Below are positions 46,566-55,074 of a DNA stretch of 64,000 nucleotides, in pieces (position 1 is the first letter of the stretch; each line of letters starts with the position of its first letter). The stretch covers positions 992,001 through 1,056,000 of the forward strand of contig CAVOSX010000002.1 in NCBI GenBank assembly GCA_963699015.1, written 5' to 3'. The position numbers and the translations under genes are program-made. The stretch is from PALSA-505 sp963699015. Its GTDB lineage: Bacteria; Actinomycetota; Actinomycetes; Streptosporangiales; Streptosporangiaceae. Below the pieces are notes generated by a model. The model was not told the DNA's origin. It made no database searches and saw only the letters and a program-made list of their open reading frames with translations.

Positions 46566-46847
46566 CTAGCCTGCCTGCCGCTTCAGCCTGCGCCGCTCAC
46601 GCTCGGAAAGGCCGCCCCAGATGCCGAACCGCTCATCGTGCTCGAGGGCATACCCCAGGCACTCGGCGCGTACCTCGCAGCTCCCGCAGACCCGCTTGGC
46701 CTCGCGGGTCGAGCCGCCCTTCTCTGGGAAGAACGCCTCCGGATCCGTCTGCGCGCAGAGCGCGCGTTCCTGCCAGCCCGGTTCCTCGGCCTCATCCACT
46801 TCGAAACCGAAGATGCCGGTGGCCGGCACGGTAATAACTTCAGTCAC
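46566..46847 (-). CDS. whiB2: WhiB-family Fe-S regulator, WhiB2/WhmD type
   Basis: A 93-residue Wbl protein: iron-sulfur cysteines Cys31, Cys54, Cys57 and Cys63 (C-x22-C-x2-C-x5-C), the G(I/V)WGG turn in FGIWGGLSERERRRLKRQ, and a basic C-terminus. Sequence and place (next to the manB block and fbiAB) fit WhiB2/WhmD, a septation and cell-division regulator that works with the primary sigma factor. The GTG at 46847 was chosen because GGAGG lies seven bases upstream. The longer frame to 46907 has no support. A candidate promoter lies about 77 bases upstream. Confidence 0.93.
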   Translation of the reverse strand: MTEVITVPATGIFGFEVDEAEEPGWQERALCAQTDPEAFFPEKGGSTREAKRVCGSCEVRAECLGYALEHDERFGIWGGLSERERRRLKRQAG

Positions 46848-46923
46848 GGCGCACCTCCTACCCCCTCCCGGAGCCCCCCGTCGTACTGCGGCTCTCCCTG
46901 GACGCACAAACTACATTAATGGA

Positions 46924-46953
46924 ATTACACGCGCGTGTCTTGCGCCCCGTCAA
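46924..46953 (-). promoter_or_regulatory. Candidate whiB2 promoter with a 12-bp palindrome
   Basis: On the minus strand, TTGACG (46953-46948) and TGTAAT (46929-46924) are 18 bases apart, fitting a housekeeping-like promoter 77 bases before whiB2. The spacer end holds the perfect palindrome ACACGCGCGTGT (46927-46938), which could be an operator. The rest of the 412-base gap 46848-47259 is GC-rich, and I see no gene in it. Confidence 0.5.
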
Positions 46954-47259
46954 GCCGAAGTGGTGATAATGACCGCCGGAGGACAGAAAAAAACCGCCCG
47001 CGGTGCCCTGCGAAGGCGAGGCCCGCGCCGGTCTGGCGGGGCGCCGGGGCGCCATGGCGGCGGGGCGGGCGCGGGGCTGTGAGCCGGCGCGGGCACGGCG
47101 GGAACACGGGCGGGGCGGGCGCTGGGAGCGGCCCGGAGAGGAAGGGCCCTCGCTAGCGCGGAGCGTTTGCGGCGCGATAGCAGCGCCAATGCTTCGCGTT
47201 GACCGCCGGCCCCGGCGCCGTCTCACTTGTCGGGACGGGCGGGACGGCGGGTGCTGCGC

Positions 47260-48391
47260 TCAGGCGGAATCCTCGTCCTCGTCGGCGGCGCGGTGGTTGC
47301 CCGCGGCTGGCTGCTGGCCCGGCGTCCCGGACGGCTGGCCCGCCGAACCGCCGGCCGTCCCCCCCGGCTGCTCGCCGTAGCCCTGCTGCGAGCGTCCCGG
47401 CTGGCCGTACCCGGGCGGGGCGTAGGCCTGCTGGCTGTAGCCCTGCTGCCCCGGGCGGGCGTATCCCTGCTGGCCGTAGCCTTGCTGGCCATATCCCTGC
47501 TGGCTGTAGCCCTGTTGCCCCGGCTGGGCATACCCCTGCTGGCCGTGGGCTGGCTGCTGCCCGGGTTGCGTGTATCCCTGCCCCGGCTGGGCGTAGGCCT
47601 GCTGTCCCGGCTGGCCGTAACCAGGCTGCGGGTGCGACGGGGTGGGCTGCGGATGTTGTCCCTGTGCCGCCCGGGCGGACTGCTGCCCGTAGCCCTGCTG
47701 GGCGTAACCCTGCTGTCCCGGCTGGCCGTAGCCCTGCTGGGCCTGCGCCTGCTGGGCCTGCGCCTGCTGGGCCTGCGCCTGCTGGGCCTGGGCCCTGGGC
47801 CTGCGCCTGCTGGGCGTAACCCTGCTGTCCCGGCTGCCCGTAGCCCTGCTGGGCCTGGGCCCGGGCCTGCGCCTGCTGGGCCTGGGCCTGGGCGGCCTGG
47901 GCCTGGGCGGCCTGCGCCTGCTGGGCCTGGGCCTGCGGCACGCGCGCCGGCTGCTGCCCGTAGCCGGGCTGGCCGTACCCGGCCTGTCCCGGCAATTGCT
48001 GAGTCGTCGTAGCCGTCGCGGCGTGCCCGCCCGACGCCGGCCGGGTGCCCTGCAGCTCGGTGGCGCGCAGAACCGTCAGCGTGAACATGAGGCCCGCGAC
48101 CGCGACGATGAGGCTGACCAAGCTGGCAATGAAGTTCTGCGTCTTGCCGGGCGTGGACAGGTCCGAGCCGAACGCAGCCAGCCAGCAGATCACGCTGAGG
48201 ATGAGGGCCGCGGTCTGGAGCACCACGGCGCCCAGCGTGATCTCCCTGGCCCGACTGACCTTCTGGCCGGTGAGGGTCGCGAGCACCACGGCGGTCACGG
48301 GCAGTGCCGTGATGTAGACGGCGCCGAAGTAGCCGAACGCCTCGAGGGAGCGGTCGCCGAAGTTCAGCCCGCCGCCAGGGAAGTTCGTCAC
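47260..48391 (-). CDS. Membrane protein with Q/Y/G-rich low-complexity tail, frameshifted
   Basis: From the GTG at 48391 the protein has three or four membrane helices (FGYFGAVYITALPVTAVVLA, GAVVLQTAALILSVICWLAAF, FIASLVSLIVAVAGLMFTL) and then a long tail of GYGQ, QAQQ and PGQQ repeats. The open frame switches at about 47796-47801, where one extra G breaks the QAQ repeat. In the restored frame the tail continues (GYGQPGQQGYAQQGYGQQ and so on) to an acidic end, DEDEDSA, with the stop at 47260. I do not recognise a named family. The repetitive DNA makes an indel error or slippage plausible. The GTG overlaps the stop of the 44-residue gene upstream. Confidence 0.7.
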
Positions 48392-48522
48392 CAGATCGCG
48401 TCGAGGAGCTGACTCTGCGCGCTCAGCAGGACCCACAGTCCCACGATCACGCTGAGCGCCATGGCCGCCAGCAGCAGCAACGCGGCAGGCTCGCGGACCC
48501 GCTGTGCTTCGTTTCGTATCAC
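48388..48522 (-). CDS. 44-residue single-pass membrane peptide
   Basis: A short gene: N-terminal VIRNEAQRVREPA, one membrane helix (LLLLAAMALSVIVGLWVLL) and a tail SAQSQLLDAIW. The GTG at 48522 has GGGAG eight bases upstream, and its stop overlaps the next start as GTGA, which argues that it is real and co-translated with the Q-rich membrane protein. The function is unknown. It is divergent from fbiA, with 114 bases between the starts. Confidence 0.7.
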   Translation of the reverse strand: MIRNEAQRVREPAALLLLAAMALSVIVGLWVLLSAQSQLLDAIW

Positions 48523-48636
48523 TGGGACACTCCCTGAGGATGTCTGGGGATGGCGGGCAGCCCGCCCAGCCGGACTGCCTTGTCGCCGTGGCATGCGGCG
48601 CCGCGCACGGCGACGGAACCTGCAAGACTGTCCGCC

Positions 48637-49616
48637 ATGCGCATCACCGTGCTCGCCGGCGGCGTCGGGGCCGCCCGGTTCCTCCGCGGCCTGAAGAGCC
48701 GCCGCCCCGGACGCCGAGATCACCGTCATCGGCAACACGGGGGACGATATCACCCTGTACGGCTTGCGGGTGTGCCCAGACCTTGACACCGTGATGTACA
48801 CACTCGGCGGCGGTATCAGCGAGGAACAGGGCTGGGGACGGGCAGACGAGTCCTTCACCGTGCAGCGCGAACTGGCCGCTTACGGTGCTTTCCTGGCCGG
48901 AACCAACCCTACGGCGTGGGGACGGACTGGTTTTCCCTCGGTGACAGGGACTTCGCCACTCACATCGTGCGCTCCGCGATGCTGGCCGGGGGGCATCCCG
49001 CTGTCGGCCGTCACCGAGGCACTGTGCCGCAGGTGGCGGCCGGGCAGTGCGGCTGATGCCGATGTCCGACGACCGGGTGGAGACGCATGTCGTGATTGAG
49101 GAGGACGGCGGCCGCCGCGCCATCCACTTCCAGGAATGGTGGGTGCGGCTGCACGCGGCGGTCCCGGCCGTGGCGATCACTCCGGACGGTGCGGCGCAGG
49201 CGGCGCCCGCGCCGGGCGTCACCGAGGCCATCGCGGCCGCGGACTTCGTCCTGCTTCCGCCGTCCAACCCGGTGGTGAGCATCGGCCCCATCCTGGCCGT
49301 GCCGGGTATAGGCGACGCGGTCCGGGCCAAGACCGTCGTCGGGGTCTCGCCGATCATCGGCGGGGCGCCCGTTCGCGGCATGGCCGACGCCTGCCTGGCC
49401 GCGATCGGCGTGCAGACGAGCGCGGCCGCGGTCGCCGCGCACTTCGGGCCTGGCCTGCTGGCCGGCTGGCTGGTGGACGAGCAGGACAAAGGGGCCGTCG
49501 ATGACCCCGGGCTGGCCGGCATCGAGGTCCGCGCGCTCCCGCTGTACATGCGGGACGCGGCGAGCACGGCCGAGATCGCCCGTACCGCGATCGAACTGGC
49601 GGCGGAGCTCCGCTGA
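48637..49616 (+). pseudogene. fbiA: FbiA/CofD (F420 biosynthesis), multiple frame breaks
   Basis: Fragments in three frames reconstruct FbiA: MRITVLAGGVGAARFLRGLK, ITVIGNTGDDITLYGL, CPDLDTVMYTLGGGISEEQG, WFSLGDRDFATHIVRSAM, PLSAVTEALCRRW, MPMSDDRVETHVVIEE and the intact 49047-49616 end (FVLLPPSNPVVSIGPILAVPG). Frame changes lie near 48703 (+1), 48881-48910 (a 29-base excess flanked by TACGG), 48990-49000 (+1) and 49044 (+1). FbiA transfers the phospho(enol)lactyl group to Fo. Its stop overlaps the fbiB start (TGATG). As written no full protein can be made. Either the sequence is poor here or the gene is decaying. Confidence 0.85.
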
Positions 49617-50443
49617 TGACCGCCATCAGCATCACCCCGGTAGCCGGGCTGCCCGAGGTCACGCCGGGTGCGGACCTGGCCGCGCTGGTCGAGGCGGCCG
49701 GGCCTGGCCTGCGCGACGGCGACATCCTCGTCATCACCTCGAAGGTCATCAGCAAGGCTGAGGGACGGCTGGTCCGGGCCGACCGGGAGCAGGCGATCGA
49801 CTCCGAGACGGTCAGGCTGGTCGCCCGGCGCGGCCAGACGAGGATCGTGCAGACCAGGCACGGCCTGGTGCTCGCGGCCGCGGGCGTGGACAGCTCCAAC
49901 ATGCCGCAGGGAATGGTGGCCCTGCTGCCCGAAGATCCGGACGCGTCGGCCAGGCGGCTGCGCAAGGACCTGGCCGGGCTGGGCGTCCGCATCGCGGTCA
50001 TCATCACCGACACCCTCGGCCGGCCATGGCGGAACGGCCAGACCGACGCCGCGATCGGCGCCGCGGGCATCGCCGCGATCCAGGACCGCCGCGGTGAGAT
50101 CGATCAGTTCGGGAACCTGCTCGAGGTCACGGTGGCCGCGGTGGCCGACGAGATCGCCGCCGCCGCCGACCTGGTCAAGGGAAAGACGGACGGCATTCCC
50201 GCGGCGGTGGTCCGGGGCCTGGCTGGCCTGGTCACCGCCGACGACGGGCCCGGCGCGGCCACGCTGATCGGCCGGCCGACGAGGACATGTTCCGGTTCGG
50301 CTCGGCGGACGTGCCGCCGGCCCGGCGTACCGTCCGCGAGTTCTCCGCCCAGCCGGTCGACCCGGCTGCGGTGGACCGGGCCATCGCGACCGCGTTCACC
50401 GCTCCCGCGCCGCACCACAGCGTCCCGTGGCGGTTCGCGGTAG
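49616..50443 (+). CDS. fbiB: FbiB N-terminal domain, coenzyme F420:L-glutamate ligase
   Basis: The first about 220 codons encode the CofE-like ligase: ISITPVAGLPEVTPGADLAAL, DGDILVITSKVISKAEGR, RQTRIVQTRHGLVLAAAGVDSSN, VIITDTLGRPWRNGQTDAAIG and KGKTDGIPAAVVRGLAG. It adds glutamate residues to F420-0. The frame leaves the family after LIGRP at about 50277. The tail to 50443 is out of frame, and the normal FbiB continues in the frame of the next entry. One missing base, or loss of one GGCC copy, at GGCCGGCC would explain the break. The ATG at 49616 overlaps the fbiA stop. Confidence 0.85.
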   Translation: MTAISITPVAGLPEVTPGADLAALVEAAGPGLRDGDILVITSKVISKAEGRLVRADREQAIDSETVRLVARRGQTRIVQTRHGLVLAAAGVDSSNMPQGMVALLPEDPDASARRLRKDLAGLGVRIAVIITDTLGRPWRNGQTDAAIGAAGIAAIQDRRGEIDQFGNLLEVTVAAVADEIAAAADLVKGKTDGIPAAVVRGLAGLVTADDGPGAATLIGRPTRTCSGSARRTCRRPGVPSASSPPSRSTRLRWTGPSRPRSPLPRRTTASRGGSR

Positions 50444-50892
50444 TCGAGTCTGAACGCGCCCGGCGGGAACTGCTCGACGCGATGCTCGGCGCCTGGCAGG
50501 CGGACCTGCGCGCGGACGGCATGACTGACGAGCAGATCGCGCGGCGGGTACGGCGCGGGGAGCCGCTCAGACGGGCGCCGTTGATCATCGTCCCGTGCCT
50601 GGCGGCAGAGGCCGCCCATGCCTACCCGGACCCGCGCAGGTCGGCGGCTGAGCGGGCCATGTTCCTGGTCGCCATGGGGGCCGGCGTGCAGAACCTGCTG
50701 GTCACGCTCGCCGCCCAGGGCCTCGGCTCATGCTGGGTGTCCAGCACGCTGTTCTGCCCTGAGGTGGCGATCGACGCGCTCGGGCTGCCGCCGGACTGGC
50801 AGCCGATGGGCGCGGTGGGCGTGGGTCATCCCGCGGGTGAGCCGCCGCCGCGCCCGGACCGGGACGTCTCGGCGTTCGTCCGCCGCGCCTAG
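50287..50892 (+). CDS. FbiB C-terminal nitroreductase-like domain (split from fbiB)
   Basis: A nitroreductase-fold, FMN-binding domain: FRFGSADVPPARRTVREFSAQPVD, APAPHHSVPWRF, RRAPLIIVPCLAAEAAH, AERAMFLVAMGAGVQNLLVTLAAQGLGSCWVSSTLF and a C-terminal VGHPAGEPPP. In complete FbiB it is fused to the glutamate ligase and reduces dehydro-F420-0. Here it is in another frame from the ligase part, with a possible own ATG at 50287 lacking a clear ribosome site. If the frame break is an error, fbiB runs 49616-50892. Convergent with the sugar nucleotidyltransferase gene. Confidence 0.85.
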   Translation: MFRFGSADVPPARRTVREFSAQPVDPAAVDRAIATAFTAPAPHHSVPWRFAVVESERARRELLDAMLGAWQADLRADGMTDEQIARRVRRGEPLRRAPLIIVPCLAAEAAHAYPDPRRSAAERAMFLVAMGAGVQNLLVTLAAQGLGSCWVSSTLFCPEVAIDALGLPPDWQPMGAVGVGHPAGEPPPRPDRDVSAFVRRA

Positions 50893-50925
50893 CAGCGCGC
50901 CGGCCGATGACGAGGCTCGCGCCCC

Positions 50926-52035
50926 CTATACGTCGGTGGAGAACCTGATGGAGACCGGGCCGAGCTGGACGCCGGGCCAGACCCGCAGGCCGGCTCGCAG
51001 CTCGTTGCCCGCCGCCACGCTCGCCTCGTCACCGATGACCACGCCGTCGAGGACCACGCCGTCGTCAACCCGGGCCGCACGGCCCAGGACGCTGCCGCTG
51101 ACCTGCGCTCCCGCCGCGACGGTCGCGCCGTCGAGCAGCACGCTGCCGTCCACGGCCGCCCCCGGTCCGATGCTGGCGCCTGCTCCCACGGCGGTGCCGC
51201 CGGTGACCCGGGCGCTGGCGTCGACCCTGGCCCCGGGCAGCACCAGCGCCTGGCCGGGCGGGCCGGGCACGGCCGGTGATGCCAGGCGGCCGAGCACGAG
51301 ATCGCACGAGCCGCGAACGAAGGCCTCCGGAGTGCCCACGTCCAGCCAGTACGCGTTGTCGAGGTACCCCATGACGATCTGGCCCGACTCGATCAGGCGG
51401 GGGAAGGTCTCACGCTCGACCGACACGACACGGCCCGGCGGTATCTCGTCGATGGCGCGCCGGGCATAGACGTAGCAGCCGGCGTTGATCTGGCTGGTCA
51501 CCGGGTGCGGGGTCTTCTCCAGGAACGCGGTCACCCGGCCGCCGTCATCGGTCGGGACGCAGCCGAACCTGGCCGGGTCGGGCACCTCCACCAGGTGCAG
51601 CGTGACCGCGGCATCGGACTTGCGGTGCAGGTCAAGCTGGGCCCGCAGATCGTGGCCGGACAAGATGTCGCCGTTCAGCACCACGACCGGGTCATCCGGG
51701 CCGCTGCGCAGCCGGGACGCGGCGTTGCGGATCCCGCCGCCGGTGCCCAGCGGCTCCTCTTCGTGCACGTAGTCGATCTCGAGTCCGAGCCCGGATCCGT
51801 CGCCGAAGCATTCGGCGAACATCCGCGACCGGTAAGAAGTGGCAAGCACCACCCTGGTCACCCCGCAGGACGCGGCCCGGGCGAGCTGATGGGTAAGGAA
51901 GGGCACGCCCGCGGTGGGCAGCAGCGGCTTGGGGACCGAGACGGTCAGCGGTCGCAGCCGGGTGCCCCGCCCGCCGACCAGGAGAATGGCCTCAAGCGGC
52001 TCGCCGCCGCCTGCCCCGCGTGAATTGCCTGGCAT
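50926..52035 (-). CDS. Sugar-1-phosphate nucleotidyltransferase (mannose-1-P guanylyltransferase-like)
   Basis: A 369-residue protein. The N-terminal nucleotidyltransferase has EAILLVGGRGTRLRPLT with SVPKPLLPTAG, GTGGGIRNA, VVLNGDILSG and YLDNAYWLDVGTPEAF. The C-terminal part is a left-handed beta helix (GARVDASARVTGG, VGAGASIGPGAAV, GSVLLDGATVAAGA). It resembles Rv3264c, the GDP-mannose-forming enzyme that sits beside fbiAB in mycobacteria, as recalled. GDP-mannose synthesis fits with the PMM block at 38-40 kb. The ATG at 52035 starts shortly before the domain. It follows the GT4 gene by 11 bases on the same strand. Confidence 0.88.
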   Translation of the reverse strand: MPGNSRGAGGGEPLEAILLVGGRGTRLRPLTVSVPKPLLPTAGVPFLTHQLARAASCGVTRVVLATSYRSRMFAECFGDGSGLGLEIDYVHEEEPLGTGGGIRNAASRLRSGPDDPVVVLNGDILSGHDLRAQLDLHRKSDAAVTLHLVEVPDPARFGCVPTDDGGRVTAFLEKTPHPVTSQINAGCYVYARRAIDEIPPGRVVSVERETFPRLIESGQIVMGYLDNAYWLDVGTPEAFVRGSCDLVLGRLASPAVPGPPGQALVLPGARVDASARVTGGTAVGAGASIGPGAAVDGSVLLDGATVAAGAQVSGSVLGRAARVDDGVVLDGVVIGDEASVAAGNELRAGLRVWPGVQLGPVSIRFSTDV

Positions 52036-52046
52036 GGGCAGGGAGG

Positions 52047-53183
52047 TTACCCTGCTCGCTGCTCGGCCGCACGCTGGTATGAGACCAGGTGCGCCTCCGC
52101 CGAGGCCGCCCAGGTGAACTCCTGGGCGCGGGCCTCGCCCGCGGCGCCCAGCGCGTCGCGCCGCCCCGGATCCCCGATCAGCGCCCGCAGCGCGTCGCGG
52201 ATGCTGTCCGCATCCGGCTCGGTGTAGGCGACCGCGTCCCCGCCGACCTCGGGCAGCGATGTCCGGTGCGTGGTCAGCACGGGCGCGCCGCACGCCATCG
52301 CCTCGAGTACCGGCAGGCCGAATCCCTCACCACGGCTGGGGAAGGCCACCACGAGCGCGCCGCCCAGGTAGCCGGGAAGATCAGTGAAACGCAGGTAACC
52401 GGGGCGGACCAGGCGCAGGTGCGCCGGCACCGCAGCGACCGCCGAGTCCACCTCTTCGCTCCAGCCGCTGCCACCGCCGAGCACCAGCGCCGGCGCGTCC
52501 TCGATGTCAGGGACCGCCGAAGCCCAGCCCCTGATCAGGGCGGGGACGTTCTTGCGGGGCTCGAGCGCGCCGAGATAGGCGATGTAGGGCCTGCCGTGCA
52601 GGCCGAGGCGGTCAGAGACCTGTGCCACCTTCTCCGTGGCCGGGCGGTGGAACAACGTGTGATCGACGCCGTGGTAGGCCACGTCGATCTTGGTCGGATC
52701 GGCACCGAGCACGCGGACCAGCTCATCCCTGGTCGCCTTGGACGGCACGATCAGCCTGCTGGCGCGGCGCGCGGCGGTGCGGATCGCCGACTTGAAGAAG
52801 GTCGCGGTCACGGCGCTGTGCAGCGCCGGCTCGGTGAAGTAGGTGAGGTCGTGGATGGTGACCACGGTCGGCGCCGGCGGACGTAGCGGCATCGAATAGT
52901 GCGGCGCGTGGATCACGTCCGCATTCACCTGCTGTGCGGCCAGCGGCAGGCCCGTCTGCTCCCAGGCCAGCCTGGCCGCGCGGTGGGCGATCGCGGTCGG
53001 GCCGGCCACGATGTCGGCTCCGGGTGCGAGCCTGGCGTACCTCTCCTCGTCAGCACGCTGACAGGCAACCGCTAGGTTCGCATCCGCAGCCGCGAGTGCG
53101 GCTATCAGCCCATCGACGTAGCGGCCGAGCGCACCGCGGTCGGCCGGAACGGCGGTCGCGTCAAGAAGGACACGGGGCGACAC
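52047..53183 (-). CDS. Family 4 glycosyltransferase
   Basis: A 378-residue GT-B glycosyltransferase. N-terminal VLLDATAVPADRGALGRYVDGL is the acceptor-side glycine loop; VIHAPHYSMPLR and VVTIHDLTYFTEP follow. The C-terminal donor domain has YIAYLGALEPRKNVPALI, LRLVRPGYLRFTDLPGYLGGALV and the EGFGLPVLEAMACG motif (E-x7-E). It likely transfers mannose or another hexose from a nucleotide sugar to an envelope glycan or lipid, using product from the adjacent nucleotidyltransferase. The GTG at 53183 has GGAG nine bases upstream. Substrate assignment is inference. Confidence 0.9.
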   Translation of the reverse strand: MSPRVLLDATAVPADRGALGRYVDGLIAALAAADANLAVACQRADEERYARLAPGADIVAGPTAIAHRAARLAWEQTGLPLAAQQVNADVIHAPHYSMPLRPPAPTVVTIHDLTYFTEPALHSAVTATFFKSAIRTAARRASRLIVPSKATRDELVRVLGADPTKIDVAYHGVDHTLFHRPATEKVAQVSDRLGLHGRPYIAYLGALEPRKNVPALIRGWASAVPDIEDAPALVLGGGSGWSEEVDSAVAAVPAHLRLVRPGYLRFTDLPGYLGGALVVAFPSRGEGFGLPVLEAMACGAPVLTTHRTSLPEVGGDAVAYTEPDADSIRDALRALIGDPGRRDALGAAGEARAQEFTWAASAEAHLVSYQRAAEQRAG

Positions 53184-53572
53184 AACCGATCTTGCTCCTT
53201 TCCTATGGCTGCGGCCGGGGCCGTGCCCATCGGGTCACGGCCTAGCGGGCATGCGACAAGCTGCGCAGATCAGCACTGTTGAAGATGTCCCGTCAGAATC
53301 GAAGCGTACGCCCACCGCGCAGGTGGTGTGCGCAGTGACGCCGGCGGCCGGGCCGGTACTGGCGACGGGTCGCGCGCCGGTACCGGAGGGCCAGCCAGAC
53401 ACTACCGCGCGGCCCGCCCGACGGGGCGCAGACAGGCCGGCCTGCCGCCGCCTGCCGGGCCTTCCGGGAGCTAATCCTGCCGGGGCCTGCCGGGGGCTAA
53501 TCGAGTGCGGCCTTCATCGCGTTTATGCCCGCGGTCGCGTCACCGGCGGCTAGCGCCCGGCGTGACCCGCCG
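53184..53572. other. 389-base intergenic region
   Basis: Between the GT4 gene start and the PDZ protease stop. The open frame on the plus strand (from 53251) has no family-like features and no ribosome site. A short direct repeat around CCTGCCGGG and GCTAATC occurs at 53465-53505. The part next to the GT4 gene presumably carries its promoter; no clear -35/-10 pair was identified. Confidence 0.4.
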
Positions 53573-54607
53573 TCAGCAGGACGGCACCGGGCGGCCTGCC
53601 TTGAGCGCTTCCAGGGAGCGCACCGCTCCGGCCAGGGTGCTCACCCGGACCAGCCGCATCCCGGCAGGCACCGCGCCCCTGGCGTCCGCGCAGTTGCCCG
53701 CGGGGGCCAGGAAGACCGTCGCCCCCTTGGCCCGTGCGCCCGCCATCTTCTGCTGGATGCCGCCGATGGGTTCGACCACGCCGGCCGGCGTAATCTCCCC
53801 GGTCCCGGCGATGAACCTGCCGCCGGTGAGATTCATGGGCTTCAGCTTGTCGACAATGCCCAGGGCGAACATGAGACCCGCGCTTGGCCCGCCGATGTTG
53901 CCGACGCTGATATTGACCCTGAAAGGGAACGTGAACTTCACCGTGACGACGACGCCGATGACCAGGTGACCCTGGCTCCGTACGGCCGTGACGCTGGCCA
54001 GTTGCGGCTTCCCGTGCCGTATGACCGTGAGCCGCAGCGGGCGGCCCGCGCCCTGGGTGCGGACCTGCTGGCTGAGCCCGTTCACGCCGTCGATCGGCAC
54101 GCCGTTGACCTTGGCGATGATGTCGCCCCCCCGCAGCACGCGGGCGGCCGGGAGCCCTGGCTCGGTGGAAAGCACCTGGACCTGGGTCTTGTAACTGATC
54201 CCGGCTTCGGTCAGCGCGGCCGCGGTCGCATTCGCCTCCGAATTGGTCATCTCCACGACATCCTGATGCTGCACCTGCTGCTGGGACTGACCGGTGCCGA
54301 ACAGCTCCTGCTGGGGCACGACGGCGTCGTGCGGGTCCAGCCAGGCGCGCAGCGCGGTGAAGATGTTGATCTCATTGCCCGGCCCGCCCTGGAAGTTGAC
54401 CGTGACCATGTTGAGGTTGCCGACGGTCGGATAGGTCTTGTGACCCGCGATCATGATGAGGGGCTGGCCGCCGGGACTGGTGCCCAGCGTGTTCAGCGTC
54501 GGTCCCGGGCTGAGGATCACATACGGAACGGGCAGCAGCGCGGCTACCACGGCCGCGATCACAACCGCGGCGCCGGCCACCAGGAGGATGAGGGAGCGCC
54601 GGGGCAT
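53573..54607 (-). CDS. PDZ-domain Lon-like (YlbL-type) membrane protease
   Basis: A 344-residue membrane-anchored S16 protease: N-terminal helix (LILLVAGAAVVIAAVVAALL), a PDZ-like domain (GLPAARVLRGGDIIAKVNGVPI) and a Lon proteolytic domain with catalytic Ser242 (NIGGPSAGLMFAL) and Lys287 (IGGIQQKMAGARAKG). Rv3194c has the same form and precedes the DUF2342 protein Rv3195, as recalled; here that gene is also nearby at 56.3 kb. It should act on the outer face of the membrane. Its substrates are unknown. The ATG at 54607 starts directly before the helix. Confidence 0.93.
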   Translation of the reverse strand: MPRRSLILLVAGAAVVIAAVVAALLPVPYVILSPGPTLNTLGTSPGGQPLIMIAGHKTYPTVGNLNMVTVNFQGGPGNEINIFTALRAWLDPHDAVVPQQELFGTGQSQQQVQHQDVVEMTNSEANATAAALTEAGISYKTQVQVLSTEPGLPAARVLRGGDIIAKVNGVPIDGVNGLSQQVRTQGAGRPLRLTVIRHGKPQLASVTAVRSQGHLVIGVVVTVKFTFPFRVNISVGNIGGPSAGLMFALGIVDKLKPMNLTGGRFIAGTGEITPAGVVEPIGGIQQKMAGARAKGATVFLAPAGNCADARGAVPAGMRLVRVSTLAGAVRSLEALKAGRPVPSC

Positions 54608-54617
54608 GGTGCGAAGA

Positions 54618-55040
54618 CTACGCGCTGTTCACCCACTCGTCGGAACCGTCCCCGAAGTGCTGGTGCTTCCAGATCGGCACGCCCGCCTTGATCTCATCGA
54701 TCAGGACGCGGCAGCATTCCAGCGCCTCGGCCCGGTGCGGGCAGGACACCGCCGCGACGACCGCGAAGTCACCGACCGCCAGGTCACCGACCCGGTGCAC
54801 GGCGGCCAGGCCGCGCACCGGGAATCCGGCAGCCACCTTCTCCCCGATCCGGCGCAGCTCCGTCTCGGCGGACGGATGCGCGCTGTAGGACAGCCGGGTC
54901 ACCAGCCGGTCATGGTCGTCGCTGCGCACGGTCCCGGCAAACAGCGCGATCGCGCCCGCCGCCGGATCCGCCACCGCCAGCTGTACCTCGTCCACCGAGA
55001 GCGGCCGGTCGCGGATGGCAATGAGCCTGATGACGTCCAC
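54618..55040 (-). CDS. moaE: Molybdopterin synthase catalytic subunit MoaE
   Basis: A 140-residue MoaE: ALFAGTVRSDDHDRLVTRLSYSAHP, VHRVGDLAVGDFAVVAAVSCPHRAEALECCRVLIDEIKAGVPIWKHQHF in character, with the KxxxxxWK-type lysines (KAGVPIWKHQ) and the Arg of TVR that line the active site. It transfers sulfur from MoaD thiocarboxylate to precursor Z. MoaD is not in the window, but MoeZ, which could reload it, is at 14.9-16.0 kb. The GTG at 55040 begins at the usual position, and the ribosome site is weak. It lies 10 bases before the PDZ protease start and 35 bases after the SDR gene, so one transcript is likely. Confidence 0.92.
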   Translation of the reverse strand: MDVIRLIAIRDRPLSVDEVQLAVADPAAGAIALFAGTVRSDDHDRLVTRLSYSAHPSAETELRRIGEKVAAGFPVRGLAAVHRVGDLAVGDFAVVAAVSCPHRAEALECCRVLIDEIKAGVPIWKHQHFGDGSDEWVNSA

Positions 55041-55074
55041 GGAGCCAAACTACCTGGAACGGCCGCGGCGCCGG

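Noticed and set aside
53251..53553. 100-residue frame between GT4 and PDZ protease genes
   Set aside because: Compositionally plain, no ribosome site, no domain.
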